Assembly: GCF_000284335.1 (NCBI RefSeq) | Contig: NC_017096.1 | Span: 1,054,001-1,118,000 of the forward strand | DNA: 64,000 nucleotides | Reading direction: 5' to 3' | Source of the DNA: Caldisericum exile AZM16c01 | GTDB lineage: Bacteria > Caldisericota > Caldisericia > Caldisericales > Caldisericaceae | In this document: positions 1-8,708 of the stretch, piece by piece | How the letters are laid out: each line of letters begins with the position of its first letter | Numbering within the stretch: position 1 is the first letter of the stretch | The notes under the pieces: generated by a model | What the model saw: the letters and a program-made list of their open reading frames with translations, nothing else | Told to the model about the DNA's origin: nothing | Database searches by the model: none | Translations under genes and position numbers: made by a program

Positions 1-663
1 ACTTGCGACAACACCCAAAAACAAGGTTGAAAACATCACAAAACGATTCAAATTAAAATGTTGATTTAAAAAAGCAAACGGAAAAGATAGCGCAAATGAA
101 ACAATCATTTGAATTGAAGTTACAAGTAAGCTGGGTAAATCCTTGACAAGTTTTTCGGTAAGAACGATTTGAAAAGCAAAAGAGATCGCACACAACAAGG
201 TAAGGATATCACCAAAATTAACAGAATTTAGACTTCTTAAATCGATTTGTGATAAAAACAAAAGCCCTACAAAAGATAAAACTAAAGCAACAATTTCGAA
301 GTTTCTCGGTTTTTCTTTTAGATATATTGTGGAAAAAATGGGAGTAAACACTATATAAAGACCTGTTATAAAAGCACTTTTGGTTGGCGTTGTGTATTTT
401 AAACCTATAGTTTGAAAAGCATAGGCAACAAAAAGAGAAATGCCTAATATGATAAGAAGTAACAATAATTTGGGATTCTTTAAGAATTTTCTATGCCTTA
501 ATACAACAAATAATGCAACTACACTTGCAAAACCAAAACGAAGGAAAAGCAATTGAAACTCATTTATAAATCGAAGTGTAGACTTAACAAGCGTAAAAGT
601 TGAGCCCCAAATAAGCGTAGCAAATATAAGCAAAAGTATTGAGAATATCTTTCTTCTTTTCAT
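1..663 (-). CDS. EamA/DMT-family transporter, C-terminus cut by window edge
   Basis: The frame is open from the ATG at 663 to the first base of the window (221 codons), so the C-terminal part lies outside. The N-terminus (MKRRKIFSILLLIFATLIWG) is the typical first membrane segment of an EamA (drug/metabolite exporter) protein, with its Trp-Gly. Several further hydrophobic helices follow, separated by short basic loops. A complete member has about 290 residues and 10 helices in two repeats, so about three quarters is visible. The substrate cannot be told from sequence. The ATG lies 16 nt after the stop of the DUF72 gene, has no Shine-Dalgarno sequence, and sits directly behind a promoter-like element, so the mRNA may be leaderless. 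Confidence 0.85.
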   Translation of the reverse strand, partial: MKRRKIFSILLLIFATLIWGSTFTLVKSTLRFINEFQLLFLRFGFASVVALFVVLRHRKFLKNPKLLLLLIILGISLFVAYAFQTIGLKYTTPTKSAFITGLYIVFTPIFSTIYLKEKPRNFEIVALVLSFVGLLFLSQIDLRSLNSVNFGDILTLLCAISFAFQIVLTEKLVKDLPSLLVTSIQMIVSFALSFPFAFLNQHFNLNRFVMFSTLFLGVVAS

Positions 664-671
664 AATGGAAA

Positions 672-700
672 ATTATAATTCAGGAAAGCAATTTTTTCAA
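672..700 (-). promoter_or_regulatory. Sigma-A-type promoter for the EamA gene (possible leaderless start)
   Basis: On the minus strand TTGAAA (695-700) is followed after 17 nt by TATAAT (672-677). Only 8 nt separate the -10 box from the ATG at 663, so transcription should begin at or within a base or two of the start codon. The element lies inside the 3' end of the DUF72 gene. Confidence 0.55.
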
Positions 701-1399
701 GGTAAGAGCATTCTTCACTGCATAGCAATAAAAGTCATTATTAAAATAAAGAAATGTATTTAAACCCTTTTGGTTCAAAGATTTTATATAGTTTGCCCAG
801 TCTTTGAGTTCGCTATTTGAATATGAAGATGCATAGAGTTCCTTCGGCCCGTGAAGTCTTATATAGGTAAAGTGAGCGGTTTCAATTTTAAGAAAGGGGT
901 AGTTATCACCGTGTGTTGCAACAAATGCTATATTGTTTTCCCTTAATATTTTGTATATTTGTTTGTCAAGCCAAGTTTTGTGTCGAAATTCAATTGCAAA
1001 TTTTATGTCTTTCGGAAGTGTTTCAATAAATGACACCAAAAGTTCATCGTTTCTTTTAAGAGAGGGTGGAAGTTGGACTAAAACAACTCCCAAATTTTTT
1101 TCAAGCTCAAAGACGCTTTCAAAGAACATATCGAGTAAATCTTTCACTTCCTTAAGCCTTCTTATATGCGTAATCGCTCTATTAAGTTTAACGCTTACAA
1201 GAAAATCGTCTCTGAGTTTTCTTTTAAGACTTCTCATCGTGGATTTTCGAGGCATGTGATAAAAAGTTGAGTTAAGTTCAACGGTATCGAAAAAGCGTTC
1301 ATAGTATTCAAGGAAATCTTTTGAACTTATCCCTTCAGGATAAAATTCTCCTATCCAACCGGGGTAATAGTATCCTGAAGTTCCAATATAATTTCCCAT
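680..1399 (-). CDS. DUF72 (YecE-like) family protein
   Basis: This 239-residue protein begins MGNYIGTSGYYYPGW and contains FYPEG, ELNSTFYHMP, VQLPP and AIEFRH. These are signatures of the DUF72/YecE family, a TIM-barrel-like family found across bacteria and archaea with no firmly established biochemical role. I chose the ATG at 1399 because family members start right before the Gly-Thr-Ser-Gly-(Tyr/Phe) motif; the frame stays open to a TTG at 1435, but those residues do not look conserved. No strong ribosome-binding site precedes the ATG. It is divergent from the GntP-type permease gene and is followed closely by the EamA gene. Confidence 0.85.
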   Translation of the reverse strand: MGNYIGTSGYYYPGWIGEFYPEGISSKDFLEYYERFFDTVELNSTFYHMPRKSTMRSLKRKLRDDFLVSVKLNRAITHIRRLKEVKDLLDMFFESVFELEKNLGVVLVQLPPSLKRNDELLVSFIETLPKDIKFAIEFRHKTWLDKQIYKILRENNIAFVATHGDNYPFLKIETAHFTYIRLHGPKELYASSYSNSELKDWANYIKSLNQKGLNTFLYFNNDFYCYAVKNALTLKKLLS

Positions 1400-1470
1400 A
1401 AAGTCTTTCAACAATATTTTATAGAATATTTGCAAACAAAAAAAATTGTATAGAATAAAGTAACTAAAAA

Positions 1471-1532
1471 AGGAGGTGAGAAAGAAGAAAAAATCCTTCG
1501 AAAATAAAAAAACAAAAATTCACAAAGGAGGT
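1471..1532 (+). promoter_or_regulatory. Two tandem Shine-Dalgarno sequences before the GntP permease gene
   Basis: AGGAGGTGA at 1471-1479 has no ATG, GTG or TTG at usable distance. A second, AAGGAGGT, at about 1525-1532 correctly serves the ATG at 1538. The purine-rich stretch between them codes for no recognisable product. The first site might be a ribosome standby site or the relic of a leader peptide. Confidence 0.4.
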
Positions 1533-1537
1533 ACCAC

Positions 1538-2923
1538 ATGGTTGCAGGAATTATTCAAACAATTTTGTTAGTTTTAGTAATTGTTTTTATCGTTTACATG
1601 ACTGCAAAATTGAGAGTAAACGCATTCTTGGTACTTTTGCTTGCAGCACTTCTCTATGGAATCTTTTCATTTGCATTTACTGGAACTCCACCACTTCTTG
1701 ATGTAAAGAAAGACAATCAAACAATTACAGGGCTTATAAATTTAATTACTGGAGGATTTGGTAGCACTCTTACAAGTATCGGTATCGTAATTGTACTTGG
1801 AACAATTCTTGGATATTTCTTAGAAAAAACTGGAGCTGCAATTGTTATGGCAGAAACAATTCTTAAAATTGTGGGAAGCTATAACGCTCCACTTGCCATG
1901 GCTATCGCAGGTTACATCGTTTCAATTCCAGTATTTTGCGATTCAGGATTTGTAATCTTGCAAGCACTCAATAGAAGCCTTGCAGAGGCATCAGGAATTT
2001 CGCTTGCAGTAATGGGTACTGCACTTAGTATGGGGTTATATTCAACACACTGTCTTGTTCCACCTACACCTGGGCCAATTGCAGCAGCAGGAAACATAGG
2101 CGCAGATCTTGGAATTGTAATAATTCTTGGACTTTTAGCAGCAATTCCTGCAATGCTTTTTGGATGGTTTTATGCAGTTAGAGTTGGAAAAAATATTTGG
2201 ATTGATCCAGGGCACGGAAAAACTTTTGAAGAACTCAAAAAGAGTTTTGGAAAACTTCCAAGCCCATTTATGTCATTTTTGCCTATAGTACTTCCTTTGA
2301 TTCTTATCGCCTTAAATTCCATTGCATCATTCCCAACAAATCCCTTTGGAACAGGATTTTGGAAGCAACTTTTTGTCTTCATTGGTAACCCAAACATTGC
2401 ACTACTAATAGGTGTGTTTATTGCATCCACTATTACAAAGTGGGAAAAGGAAGTATTTGATGGTTGGGTAGGTGAAGCAATAAAAACCTCTGCTATTATC
2501 CTTGTAATTACTGCAGCAGGAGGATCCTTGGGAAGCGTTTTGAGAGCAAGTGGAGTAGGAAACTTCTTAGGAACACAACTTGCAAAGTTCCATATGGGAC
2601 TTTTACTTCCATTTGTAATTGCTGCGGCAATTAAAACAGCGCAGGGATCTTCAACAGTTTCTCTAATCACCACATCTTCAATCCTTGCTCCTATGCTTCC
2701 TTCACTTGGTTACACTACAACACCTCAGAAAGCACTTGTCGTTCTTGCAATTGGAGCAGGCTCAATGGTTGTATCTCATGCAAATGATTCATATTTCTGG
2801 GTTGTGTCAAAGTTTTCAGATATGGACGTAGGAGAAGCCTACAAACTTCAAACAGTTGGCTCCCTTGTAACAGGGATTGGAGCACTTTTGGGTGTTCTCT
2901 TGCTTTCGCTTATTTTTGGATAA
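1538..2923 (+). CDS. GntP-family gluconate/organic-acid permease
   Basis: A 461-residue, very hydrophobic protein with about 12 predicted membrane segments. Its length and motifs match the GntP family (gluconate:H+ symporters and relatives): GYIVSIPVFCDSGF near residues 125-138, YSTHCLVPPTPGP around 168-180, KTAQGSSTVS near 366-375 and SHANDSYFW near 411-419. Family members carry gluconate, glycerate-like and other sugar acids; the substrate is not fixed by sequence. The ATG follows AAGGAGGT at 5 nt. It ends at a bidirectional terminator shared with a convergent glycerate 2-kinase gene, which makes D-glycerate or a related acid a reasonable but unproven substrate. Confidence 0.9.
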   Translation: MVAGIIQTILLVLVIVFIVYMTAKLRVNAFLVLLLAALLYGIFSFAFTGTPPLLDVKKDNQTITGLINLITGGFGSTLTSIGIVIVLGTILGYFLEKTGAAIVMAETILKIVGSYNAPLAMAIAGYIVSIPVFCDSGFVILQALNRSLAEASGISLAVMGTALSMGLYSTHCLVPPTPGPIAAAGNIGADLGIVIILGLLAAIPAMLFGWFYAVRVGKNIWIDPGHGKTFEELKKSFGKLPSPFMSFLPIVLPLILIALNSIASFPTNPFGTGFWKQLFVFIGNPNIALLIGVFIASTITKWEKEVFDGWVGEAIKTSAIILVITAAGGSLGSVLRASGVGNFLGTQLAKFHMGLLLPFVIAAAIKTAQGSSTVSLITTSSILAPMLPSLGYTTTPQKALVVLAIGAGSMVVSHANDSYFWVVSKFSDMDVGEAYKLQTVGSLVTGIGALLGVLLLSLIFG

Positions 2924-2928
2924 ATTCT

Positions 2929-2957
2929 AAAAAGGCCCCCGTATTGGGGCCTTTTTA
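2929..2957. terminator. Bidirectional intrinsic terminator
   Basis: An inverted repeat, AAAAAGGCCCC / GGGGCCTTTTT with a short loop, lies between the convergent permease and glycerate kinase genes. The A-run and T-run flanking the GC-rich stem make it usable from both sides. Confidence 0.9.
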
Positions 2958-2959
2958 AA

Positions 2960-4306
2960 CTAAAAGATCAAAAGAAGTGCAACGTCTGCAACGTTAGTGC
3001 CAGTTGGTCCTGTTATAATCGCATCACCAAGACGATCAAAGAAAGTAAAAGAATCATTATTTTCAAGAAATTTATTTAAATCCAAATTTAGACTTTTTGC
3101 TTTTTCAAATGTCCTTGAATCTGCTATTGCACCAGCTGCAGGACTAACTCCATCAATTCCATCAGTGCCAATTGAAGCAAACACAAAGTTTGTTTCTTGA
3201 AGGTATTTTACCATATATAGCGTAAACTCAGAGTTTCTTCCGCCAACACCATTTCCTTTTACTTCAACTGTTGTTTCGCCACCGAATACAACCGCAACTG
3301 GCTTTTTAATATCCATATAGCCTAAATCAATCGACCGGCCAATGCCTGCAATCATCTTTGCAACAGATGAAGTAATTCCCTGTACCGCAGGCCCAAGGTA
3401 AAGGATATTCAAACCAATTTTGCCAAAATATTCAAGCATTGCTCTATTTGCAATGTAGTTTGAAGCGATAATATGATTTTGAAAAGTGCAATTTAATTTC
3501 TCATCACGTTTAAGAGTTTCCTGTATTTGCCCATTTAAACCTTTTTCAAAAATTTTGACAGTATCGTCAAATTCTAAATCAAGTCCATACTTTTTAAGAA
3601 CGGATAAAGCATCGGAAAAAGTTGTTGAATCGAAATATGTGGGGCCTGATGCAATCACATCAAGAGGATCAAAGATTACGTCAGAAATGATAAGTGAGAC
3701 AACTGTTCCTTTAAGATTCTTAAGAAGTTTCCCTCCTTTAATCTTTGAAAGATGTTTCCTTACAGCATTTAATTCGTTTATATCAGCTCCTTTCTTCATA
3801 AGTGCCTTTGTTAAATCCTGGAGCCTTGTTAAATCAATTAAGGGATTTTCAACAAGAGCAGACCCACCGCCTGATATAAGAACAAAAGTTAAAGTTGAAG
3901 CATCTGTTTCTCCTGCCAAGTTTAAAATCTCATTTCCTGCCTCAATACTTTTTTGATCTGGTATTGGATGTCCTCCTTGTATAAATTTTACATTGGGCAT
4001 GTCTATTTCCTTATAAACATTACTTACCACAATTCCCTTATCGATATTAACAATTTCAGAAATTGCATTAAACATCTTTATACTTGCCTTACCGAAAGCG
4101 ATAACATAAATACGAGAAAAATCAGTCAAATCATAGACTTCACTACTAATTTCGAGCGTATCATCAAGTTTTTTTACGAAATTTTTAACACTATTGTAAG
4201 GGTCAACACTTTGAAGAGCTGCATTAAGTGCATTTAAAACATGCATTCTATAATTCTTCAGTTCTTCCTTATCGGTATTTTGCACTAATTTTTCAACGTC
4301 TATCAT
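2960..4306 (-). CDS. Glycerate 2-kinase (MOFRL/GckA family)
   Basis: A 448-residue protein of the type-II glycerate kinase family, which phosphorylates D-glycerate at the 2-position using ATP and so feeds 2-phosphoglycerate into glycolysis. Visible signatures are GKAS near residue 74, GGHPIPD near 110-116, the Gly-rich SGGGSAL near 146, and the MOFRL-domain GVGGRNSEF and TDGIDG motifs in the C-terminal third. The ATG at 4306 was chosen because AAGGAGG lies 7 nt upstream; a TTG two codons earlier also keeps the frame. A TATAAT at 4326-4331 (minus strand) is a possible -10 box. The convergent neighbour is a GntP-type permease, suggesting uptake and phosphorylation of a sugar acid. Confidence 0.9.
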   Translation of the reverse strand: MIDVEKLVQNTDKEELKNYRMHVLNALNAALQSVDPYNSVKNFVKKLDDTLEISSEVYDLTDFSRIYVIAFGKASIKMFNAISEIVNIDKGIVVSNVYKEIDMPNVKFIQGGHPIPDQKSIEAGNEILNLAGETDASTLTFVLISGGGSALVENPLIDLTRLQDLTKALMKKGADINELNAVRKHLSKIKGGKLLKNLKGTVVSLIISDVIFDPLDVIASGPTYFDSTTFSDALSVLKKYGLDLEFDDTVKIFEKGLNGQIQETLKRDEKLNCTFQNHIIASNYIANRAMLEYFGKIGLNILYLGPAVQGITSSVAKMIAGIGRSIDLGYMDIKKPVAVVFGGETTVEVKGNGVGGRNSEFTLYMVKYLQETNFVFASIGTDGIDGVSPAAGAIADSRTFEKAKSLNLDLNKFLENNDSFTFFDRLGDAIITGPTGTNVADVALLLIF

Positions 4307-4367
4307 TGGCAAACCTCCTTTCTCTATTATAACTCTAAAATACAGTAAAGAAAATATAAATTTGATG

Positions 4368-4395
4368 TTGATTTTTTAGGAAAAAAATGTAAAAT
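4368..4395 (+). promoter_or_regulatory. Promoter of the pdxST-yebC-ruvCAB run
   Basis: TTGATT (4368-4373), a 16-nt spacer and TAAAAT (4390-4395). The pdxS ribosome-binding site AGGAGG and ATG (4419) follow. The 16-nt spacing matches that of the other strong promoters in the window. Confidence 0.6.
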
Positions 4396-4418
4396 ATAAA
4401 GGTTAGGAGGTAAAAAGT

Positions 4419-5306
4419 ATGGAAGAAATCTTCGGAAGCGTAAAAGTGAAAAGAGGCCTTGCTCAAATGTTAAAAGGTGGAGTAATAATGGATGTTACCT
4501 CCGTAGAGCAAGCAAAAATTGCAGAAGAAGCAGGCGCAGTTGCTGTAATGGCATTGGAAAAAATTCCTGCAGATATCAGGGCCCAGGGTGGAGTAGCAAG
4601 AATGGCAGACCCAGCACTCGTGAAAGCAATAATGAATGCAGTTTCAATTCCTGTAATGGCAAAAGTTCGTATTGGACACTTCGTTGAAGCACAAGTTCTT
4701 GAAGCAATTGGAATTGACTTTATAGACGAAAGTGAAGTTCTAACGCCAGCCGATGAAACACATCACATCGATAAATGGAAATTCAAGGTTCCTTTTGTTT
4801 GTGGAGCACGAAATCTTGGGGAAGCTTTGAGAAGAATTGCAGAAGGTGCTTCAATGATTAGAACAAAAGGTGAGCCTGGAACAGGAAATATCGTTGAAGC
4901 AGTAAGACATATGCGTATGGTTATGGATGAAATAAGAAAAATTCAAAATATGAGTGAAGAAGAACTTTATGTCGAAGCAAAAGAACTTGGAGCCCCTATA
5001 GAACTTGTTAAAGAAGTAAAGGAACTTGGAAGGCTTCCTGTTGTTAACTTTGCAGCGGGCGGTATTGCAACACCTGCAGATGCGGCTCTCATGATGCAAC
5101 TTGGCGCTGATGGTGTATTTGTTGGATCAGGCATATTTAAGTCATCCAACCCAAGGAAGAGAGCAGAAGCAATTGTTGCTGCTACAACTTATTTTGATGA
5201 TCCGAAGATCATTGCAAAGGTCTCGGAAGAACTTGGCGAAGAGATGAGGGGCATTGATATAAGGAAACTAACAGAAGATGAATTAATGCAAGTAAGGAGC
5301 GAATAA
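4419..5306 (+). CDS. pdxS: Pyridoxal 5'-phosphate synthase subunit PdxS
   Basis: A 295-residue (beta/alpha)8-barrel synthase that makes PLP from ribose 5-phosphate, glyceraldehyde 3-phosphate and ammonia supplied by PdxT (deoxyxylulose-independent route). The conserved D25 (GVIMDV) and the Schiff-base lysine K82 (VMAKVRIGH) are present, as are [14 protein letters not shown] and the phosphate-binding Gly-rich segments GEPGTGN and [13 protein letters not shown]. Length is normal. The start is fixed by GGAGG 9-10 nt upstream. pdxT begins one base after the stop codon, so the two synthase subunits are translationally coupled. Confidence 0.97.
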   Translation: MEEIFGSVKVKRGLAQMLKGGVIMDVTSVEQAKIAEEAGAVAVMALEKIPADIRAQGGVARMADPALVKAIMNAVSIPVMAKVRIGHFVEAQVLEAIGIDFIDESEVLTPADETHHIDKWKFKVPFVCGARNLGEALRRIAEGASMIRTKGEPGTGNIVEAVRHMRMVMDEIRKIQNMSEEELYVEAKELGAPIELVKEVKELGRLPVVNFAAGGIATPADAALMMQLGADGVFVGSGIFKSSNPRKRAEAIVAATTYFDDPKIIAKVSEELGEEMRGIDIRKLTEDELMQVRSE

Positions 5307-5307
5307 G

Positions 5308-5886
5308 ATGAAAATAGGTGTTTTGGCTTTACAAGGTGCAGTTTCAGAGCACTTAAACATGCTTAAAAGTCTTGGAGTTGAAGCGATTCCTGTAAAGACA
5401 GCTGAAGAAATTAAAGCAATCGATGGACTTATTATGCCAGGTGGCGAAAGCACAACAATGGGAAGGCTCATTACAAAATTTGAACTTGAAAATGTTATAA
5501 AAGAGAGAATTAACGAAGGTATGCCTGTCTATGGAACTTGTGCAGGTATGATACTTCTTTCGAAGAGGATTAAGAATTACTCGCAGTTTACACTTGGTAT
5601 TCTTGATATAACAGTTATAAGGAATGCCTTTGGAAGGCAAATAGACAGCATGGAAGTTGATCTCCATGTAAAAGGGTTAGATGATTCATTTCACGCAATA
5701 TTTATAAGAGCACCTATTGCAGTCGATCTTGGAACAGATGTAGAGGCCCTTGCATCTCTTGAAGAAGGGGTAGTCTTTTTAAGACAAGGGAATGTTTATG
5801 CATCAGCCTTTCATCCTGAACTTGGAAACGATCCAAGAATCCATAAAATGTTTATAGAAAGTGTTGAAAAATTTTTAAATAGATAG
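5308..5886 (+). CDS. pdxT: Pyridoxal 5'-phosphate synthase glutaminase subunit PdxT
   Basis: A 192-residue class I glutamine amidotransferase that hydrolyses glutamine and channels ammonia into PdxS. The nucleophile C78 lies in YGTCAGM, and the other triad members are H169 and E171 (AFHPEL). The oxyanion-region GGEST motif is near residue 46. The gene starts one base after the pdxS stop. yebC follows 12 nt downstream with its own ribosome-binding site (AGGGAGG), so the operon probably runs on into the recombination genes. Confidence 0.96.
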   Translation: MKIGVLALQGAVSEHLNMLKSLGVEAIPVKTAEEIKAIDGLIMPGGESTTMGRLITKFELENVIKERINEGMPVYGTCAGMILLSKRIKNYSQFTLGILDITVIRNAFGRQIDSMEVDLHVKGLDDSFHAIFIRAPIAVDLGTDVEALASLEEGVVFLRQGNVYASAFHPELGNDPRIHKMFIESVEKFLNR

Positions 5887-5898
5887 GGAGGTTAAGAC

Positions 5899-6663
5899 AT
5901 GTCAGGACATTCTAAATGGCACAATATACAGGCAAGAAAGTCTGCACAGGATGCAAAAAGAGGAAAGTTGTTTACAAAATTAACAAAGGAGTTAATTATC
6001 GCAGCCCGTGCAGGTGGCGGTAATCCCGAAACTAACGCAAGGCTAAGAAATGCAATTGATAAAGCAAAAAGACTCGGGATGCCAATGGATAACATAAAAA
6101 AGGCAATAATGAGAGGAACAGGAGAACTTCCAGGTGTTACATATGAAGAATACACCTATGAAGCATATGGACCAGCAGGTACTGCATTCATCATCAAAAT
6201 ATCAACAGATAACAAGAACAGAACTATTGCAGAACTGAGAAAAATTTTCTCAAACTATGGTGGAAGTCTTGCAGAATCTGGTGCAGTTTCCTGGAACTTT
6301 GAGACAAAAGGACAAATTGAACTTGAAGATTCAAATGGTTTGTCTTTTGACGAACTATTTATGGAAATTGCCGATGCTGGCGCAGAAGACTTGAAAGAAG
6401 AGGAAGGAGTTTTCACAATTTACACAGCACCTCAAGATCTTGATAAAGTAAAAACCGCTCTTGAATCAAAAGGGTTCAAAATTAAAGAGGCAGAATTAGT
6501 AATGATACCAAAGACTCTTGTAAAAGTAACGGGTGAAGATGCGGTAAGAGTTGTTAAACTTTCGGATGAACTCGAAAACCACGATGATGTTCAAGATTAC
6601 TACACGAACTACGATATTGACGAAGAAGAGTTAAAGGCAATTGCTGAAAGAATTGGATCGTAA
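5899..6663 (+). CDS. yebC: YebC/PmpR-family protein
   Basis: A 254-residue member of the YebC (TACO1) family. It shows the hallmark N-terminus SGHSKWHNI, then GRGNPET-like GGGNPETNARLR and the acidic C-terminal domain. Such proteins act as DNA-binding regulators, and some members relieve ribosome stalling at proline-rich stretches; which role applies here is not evident from sequence. Its position directly before ruvCAB is conserved in many bacteria. The C-terminal codons overlap the proposed start of ruvC. Confidence 0.95.
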   Translation: MSGHSKWHNIQARKSAQDAKRGKLFTKLTKELIIAARAGGGNPETNARLRNAIDKAKRLGMPMDNIKKAIMRGTGELPGVTYEEYTYEAYGPAGTAFIIKISTDNKNRTIAELRKIFSNYGGSLAESGAVSWNFETKGQIELEDSNGLSFDELFMEIADAGAEDLKEEEGVFTIYTAPQDLDKVKTALESKGFKIKEAELVMIPKTLVKVTGEDAVRVVKLSDELENHDDVQDYYTNYDIDEEELKAIAERIGS

Positions 6664-7168
6664 AATTGATAAATTCACTGTTCTTGGCGTTGATCCGGGA
6701 GTAGCAACAACAGGCTTTGCAATAGTTGAAAAAGAAAAAGACCAAATAAATCTTATAAAGTACGGAGTTATAAAAACAAATAAGAATGCCGAGTTAGGGG
6801 AAAGGCTCGGCGTTCTTTATAAAAATTTGTCCGAAATATTTTCAAATTATAACATTGATTTTGTCGCAGTAGAAAAAATATTCTTCAATACAAACCTAAA
6901 AACAGTAGTAAGCGTAAGCGAAGCAAGGGGGGTAGTTCTTCTTTCTTCATTCATTCACAATAAAAAGGTTTTCGAATACACACCCTTGGAAGCAAAAAAA
7001 ACTGTGGTGGGATTTGGAAGGGCATCTAAAAGTGAAATTCAAGATACATTGAAAGCAATTTTAAACCTTAATGAACCTCCAAAACCAGACGATGCAGCAG
7101 ATGCAATAGCGCTTGCATTGTGTCACATTTATTCATACAATTTCTACTTGAAGGCGCAAGATGATTAA
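6641..7168 (+). CDS. ruvC: Holliday junction resolvase RuvC
   Basis: The RuvC endonuclease cuts Holliday junctions symmetrically with RuvAB. The four acidic metal ligands are visible: Asp in GVDPG (residue 18 with this start), Glu in AVEKIFF, and the two Asp of DDAADA near the C-terminus. No ATG is available. The start is a TTG inside the end of yebC; 6641 is used, but the TTG at 6653 is equally possible and would give a length closer to the usual 155-170 residues. The gene overlaps yebC at its start and ruvA at its end, so translation is coupled. Confidence 0.93.
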   Translation: MLKELDRKIDKFTVLGVDPGVATTGFAIVEKEKDQINLIKYGVIKTNKNAELGERLGVLYKNLSEIFSNYNIDFVAVEKIFFNTNLKTVVSVSEARGVVLLSSFIHNKKVFEYTPLEAKKTVVGFGRASKSEIQDTLKAILNLNEPPKPDDAADAIALALCHIYSYNFYLKAQDD

Positions 7169-7724
7169 AAAACTCAGAGGCGTAATTGTAGAAAAAGATG
7201 AAGACTCGGTTATACTTGACGTAAAAGGTATCGGTTTTGAAGTCTTTGTAGCACATGCAGAAACTTTCGAAAAGGGAAAAGATTATGAGGTTTACATTTT
7301 TGAAGATATAAAGGAAAACGAAATAAATTTATTTGGATTTTTAACGAAAGAAGAACTTAACTTTTTTAAACTTATAATCAACAAAATATCTGGTGTCGGC
7401 CCCAAAAAGGCACTGGATATATTATCATCACTTTCACTTGATGAGATAACTAATGCCATTAAAAAGGGGGATCATACGCCATTCTTGAAAGTCAAAGGAC
7501 TTGGCGAAAAAACCGCTAAAAGAATCGTCCTTGAAATTGGTGGAGAACTTAAGAAACTTGAAGAGACAAAAGATGAAAATCTTGAAATTATAACTGAGTC
7601 TCTTATATCTTTAGGTTTTGAAAAGAATAGAGTTAAAGAAGTTGTGAAAAATCTTGATAAAACAAAACCAATCGAAGAAATGATGAAAGAAGGTATAAAG
7701 AAGTTGAGCAATGAAAAGCATTAG
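7161..7724 (+). CDS. ruvA: Holliday junction DNA helicase subunit RuvA
   Basis: A 187-residue junction-binding subunit: N-terminal OB-fold (about residues 1-63), helix-hairpin-helix motifs in the middle (ISGVGPKKAL and VKGLGEKTAKRIVLE), and a C-terminal domain that contacts RuvB. It targets the RuvB motor to four-way junctions. The ATG overlaps the last 8 nt of ruvC, and the 3' end overlaps ruvB by 14 nt. Confidence 0.96.
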   Translation: MIKKLRGVIVEKDEDSVILDVKGIGFEVFVAHAETFEKGKDYEVYIFEDIKENEINLFGFLTKEELNFFKLIINKISGVGPKKALDILSSLSLDEITNAIKKGDHTPFLKVKGLGEKTAKRIVLEIGGELKKLEETKDENLEIITESLISLGFEKNRVKEVVKNLDKTKPIEEMMKEGIKKLSNEKH

Positions 7725-8667
7725 ACCACAAAGTATAGACGAATTCATTGGACAAGAAAAAGTTGTTCAAAGCATAAAAATCGCAATTCAATCTTCAAAG
7801 TCAAGAAATGACCACCTCGATCACATACTCTTCTACGGTCCACCAGGCTTAGGGAAAACAACACTTGCAAAAATAATTGCAGAAGAACTTAAAGTAAATC
7901 TGAAATATGCAACTGGTCCCTCCATTGAAAAGGTTTCAGACCTTGCAGGAATTCTCATAAATCTTTCAGTAAATGATATTCTCTTTATTGATGAAATACA
8001 CAGGTTACCTAAACCAGTTGAAGAAGTCTTATACTCAGCAATGGAGGACTTCAAACTACCTATTGTAACTGGTGCAAAAAGAAGTGCACATACCATTACT
8101 TTAAATTTACAACCTTTCACTCTTATCGGCGCAACAACACGTTTTGGACTTATCTCGCCGCCACTTAGGGATAGATTCGGAATGGTTTTTCATCTTGAAC
8201 TATATACACCAGAAGAAATTATGAAGATCGTTTTGAGGGACGCACGTATCCTTGGAGTTGAAATTACAGAAGAAGGAGCCTATGAAATTGGTAAAAGGGC
8301 AAGAGGAACTCCACGAATAGGTATTCAACTTTTAAAAAGAGTAAGAGATTTCTCGAGTGTAAATGGATTTGATGTGATTACAAAAGAAGTTGCTCTTAAT
8401 GCATTTAAAAATCTGAATATAGATGATTACGGTCTCAATGAAATTGATAGAAAATACTTGAAAATTCTTCAGAGCAATTTCAACGGAGGTCCTGCAGGTA
8501 TCGAAGCAATTGCAACGGCTATGGGAGAGGATCGAGGCACAATCGAAGAGATAGTAGAACCATACCTAATAAAGATAAATTTTATTATAAGAACTCAAAA
8601 GGGAAGAATTATAACATCGACTGCAAAAGAATATCTCGGGTTTAAATCCAAGGATTCTCTATTCTAG
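7711..8667 (+). CDS. ruvB: Holliday junction branch-migration ATPase RuvB
   Basis: A 318-residue AAA+ motor, slightly shorter than the usual 330-345. It has Walker A GPPGLGKT (43-50), Walker B FIDEIH (92-97), sensor I GATTR, and the arginine finger in PLRDRFG, followed by the winged-helix C-terminal domain. It drives branch migration with RuvA before RuvC cleavage. It starts inside ruvA. It ends 41 nt before glgC, and I see no convincing terminator after it. Confidence 0.97.
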   Translation: MKSIRPQSIDEFIGQEKVVQSIKIAIQSSKSRNDHLDHILFYGPPGLGKTTLAKIIAEELKVNLKYATGPSIEKVSDLAGILINLSVNDILFIDEIHRLPKPVEEVLYSAMEDFKLPIVTGAKRSAHTITLNLQPFTLIGATTRFGLISPPLRDRFGMVFHLELYTPEEIMKIVLRDARILGVEITEEGAYEIGKRARGTPRIGIQLLKRVRDFSSVNGFDVITKEVALNAFKNLNIDDYGLNEIDRKYLKILQSNFNGGPAGIEAIATAMGEDRGTIEEIVEPYLIKINFIIRTQKGRIITSTAKEYLGFKSKDSLF

Positions 8668-8684
8668 TTTTTAACATTTGGTGT

Positions 8685-8690
8685 TATAAT
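8685..8690 (+). promoter_or_regulatory. Probable -10 box before glgC
   Basis: A perfect TATAAT lies 18 nt before the glgC ATG, but no good -35 hexamer sits 16-18 nt upstream. The ribosome-binding site AAGGGG follows. It may give glgC a start separate from the ruv genes. Confidence 0.4.
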
Positions 8691-8708
8691 AAATAAAAAG
8701 GGGTCATT

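Noticed and set aside
1476-1571. A GTG-initiated frame of about 31 codons starting inside the first Shine-Dalgarno before the GntP gene
   Set aside because: The start would sit within its own ribosome-binding site and the frame overlaps the real gene out of phase.
2170-2673. Open frame of 167 codons on the minus strand inside the GntP permease gene
   Set aside because: Opposite-strand shadow of a membrane-protein gene; no ribosome-binding site and no recognisable domain.
3486-4237. Two plus-strand frames opposite the glycerate kinase gene
   Set aside because: The kinase has clear family motifs along its whole length; the antisense frames do not.
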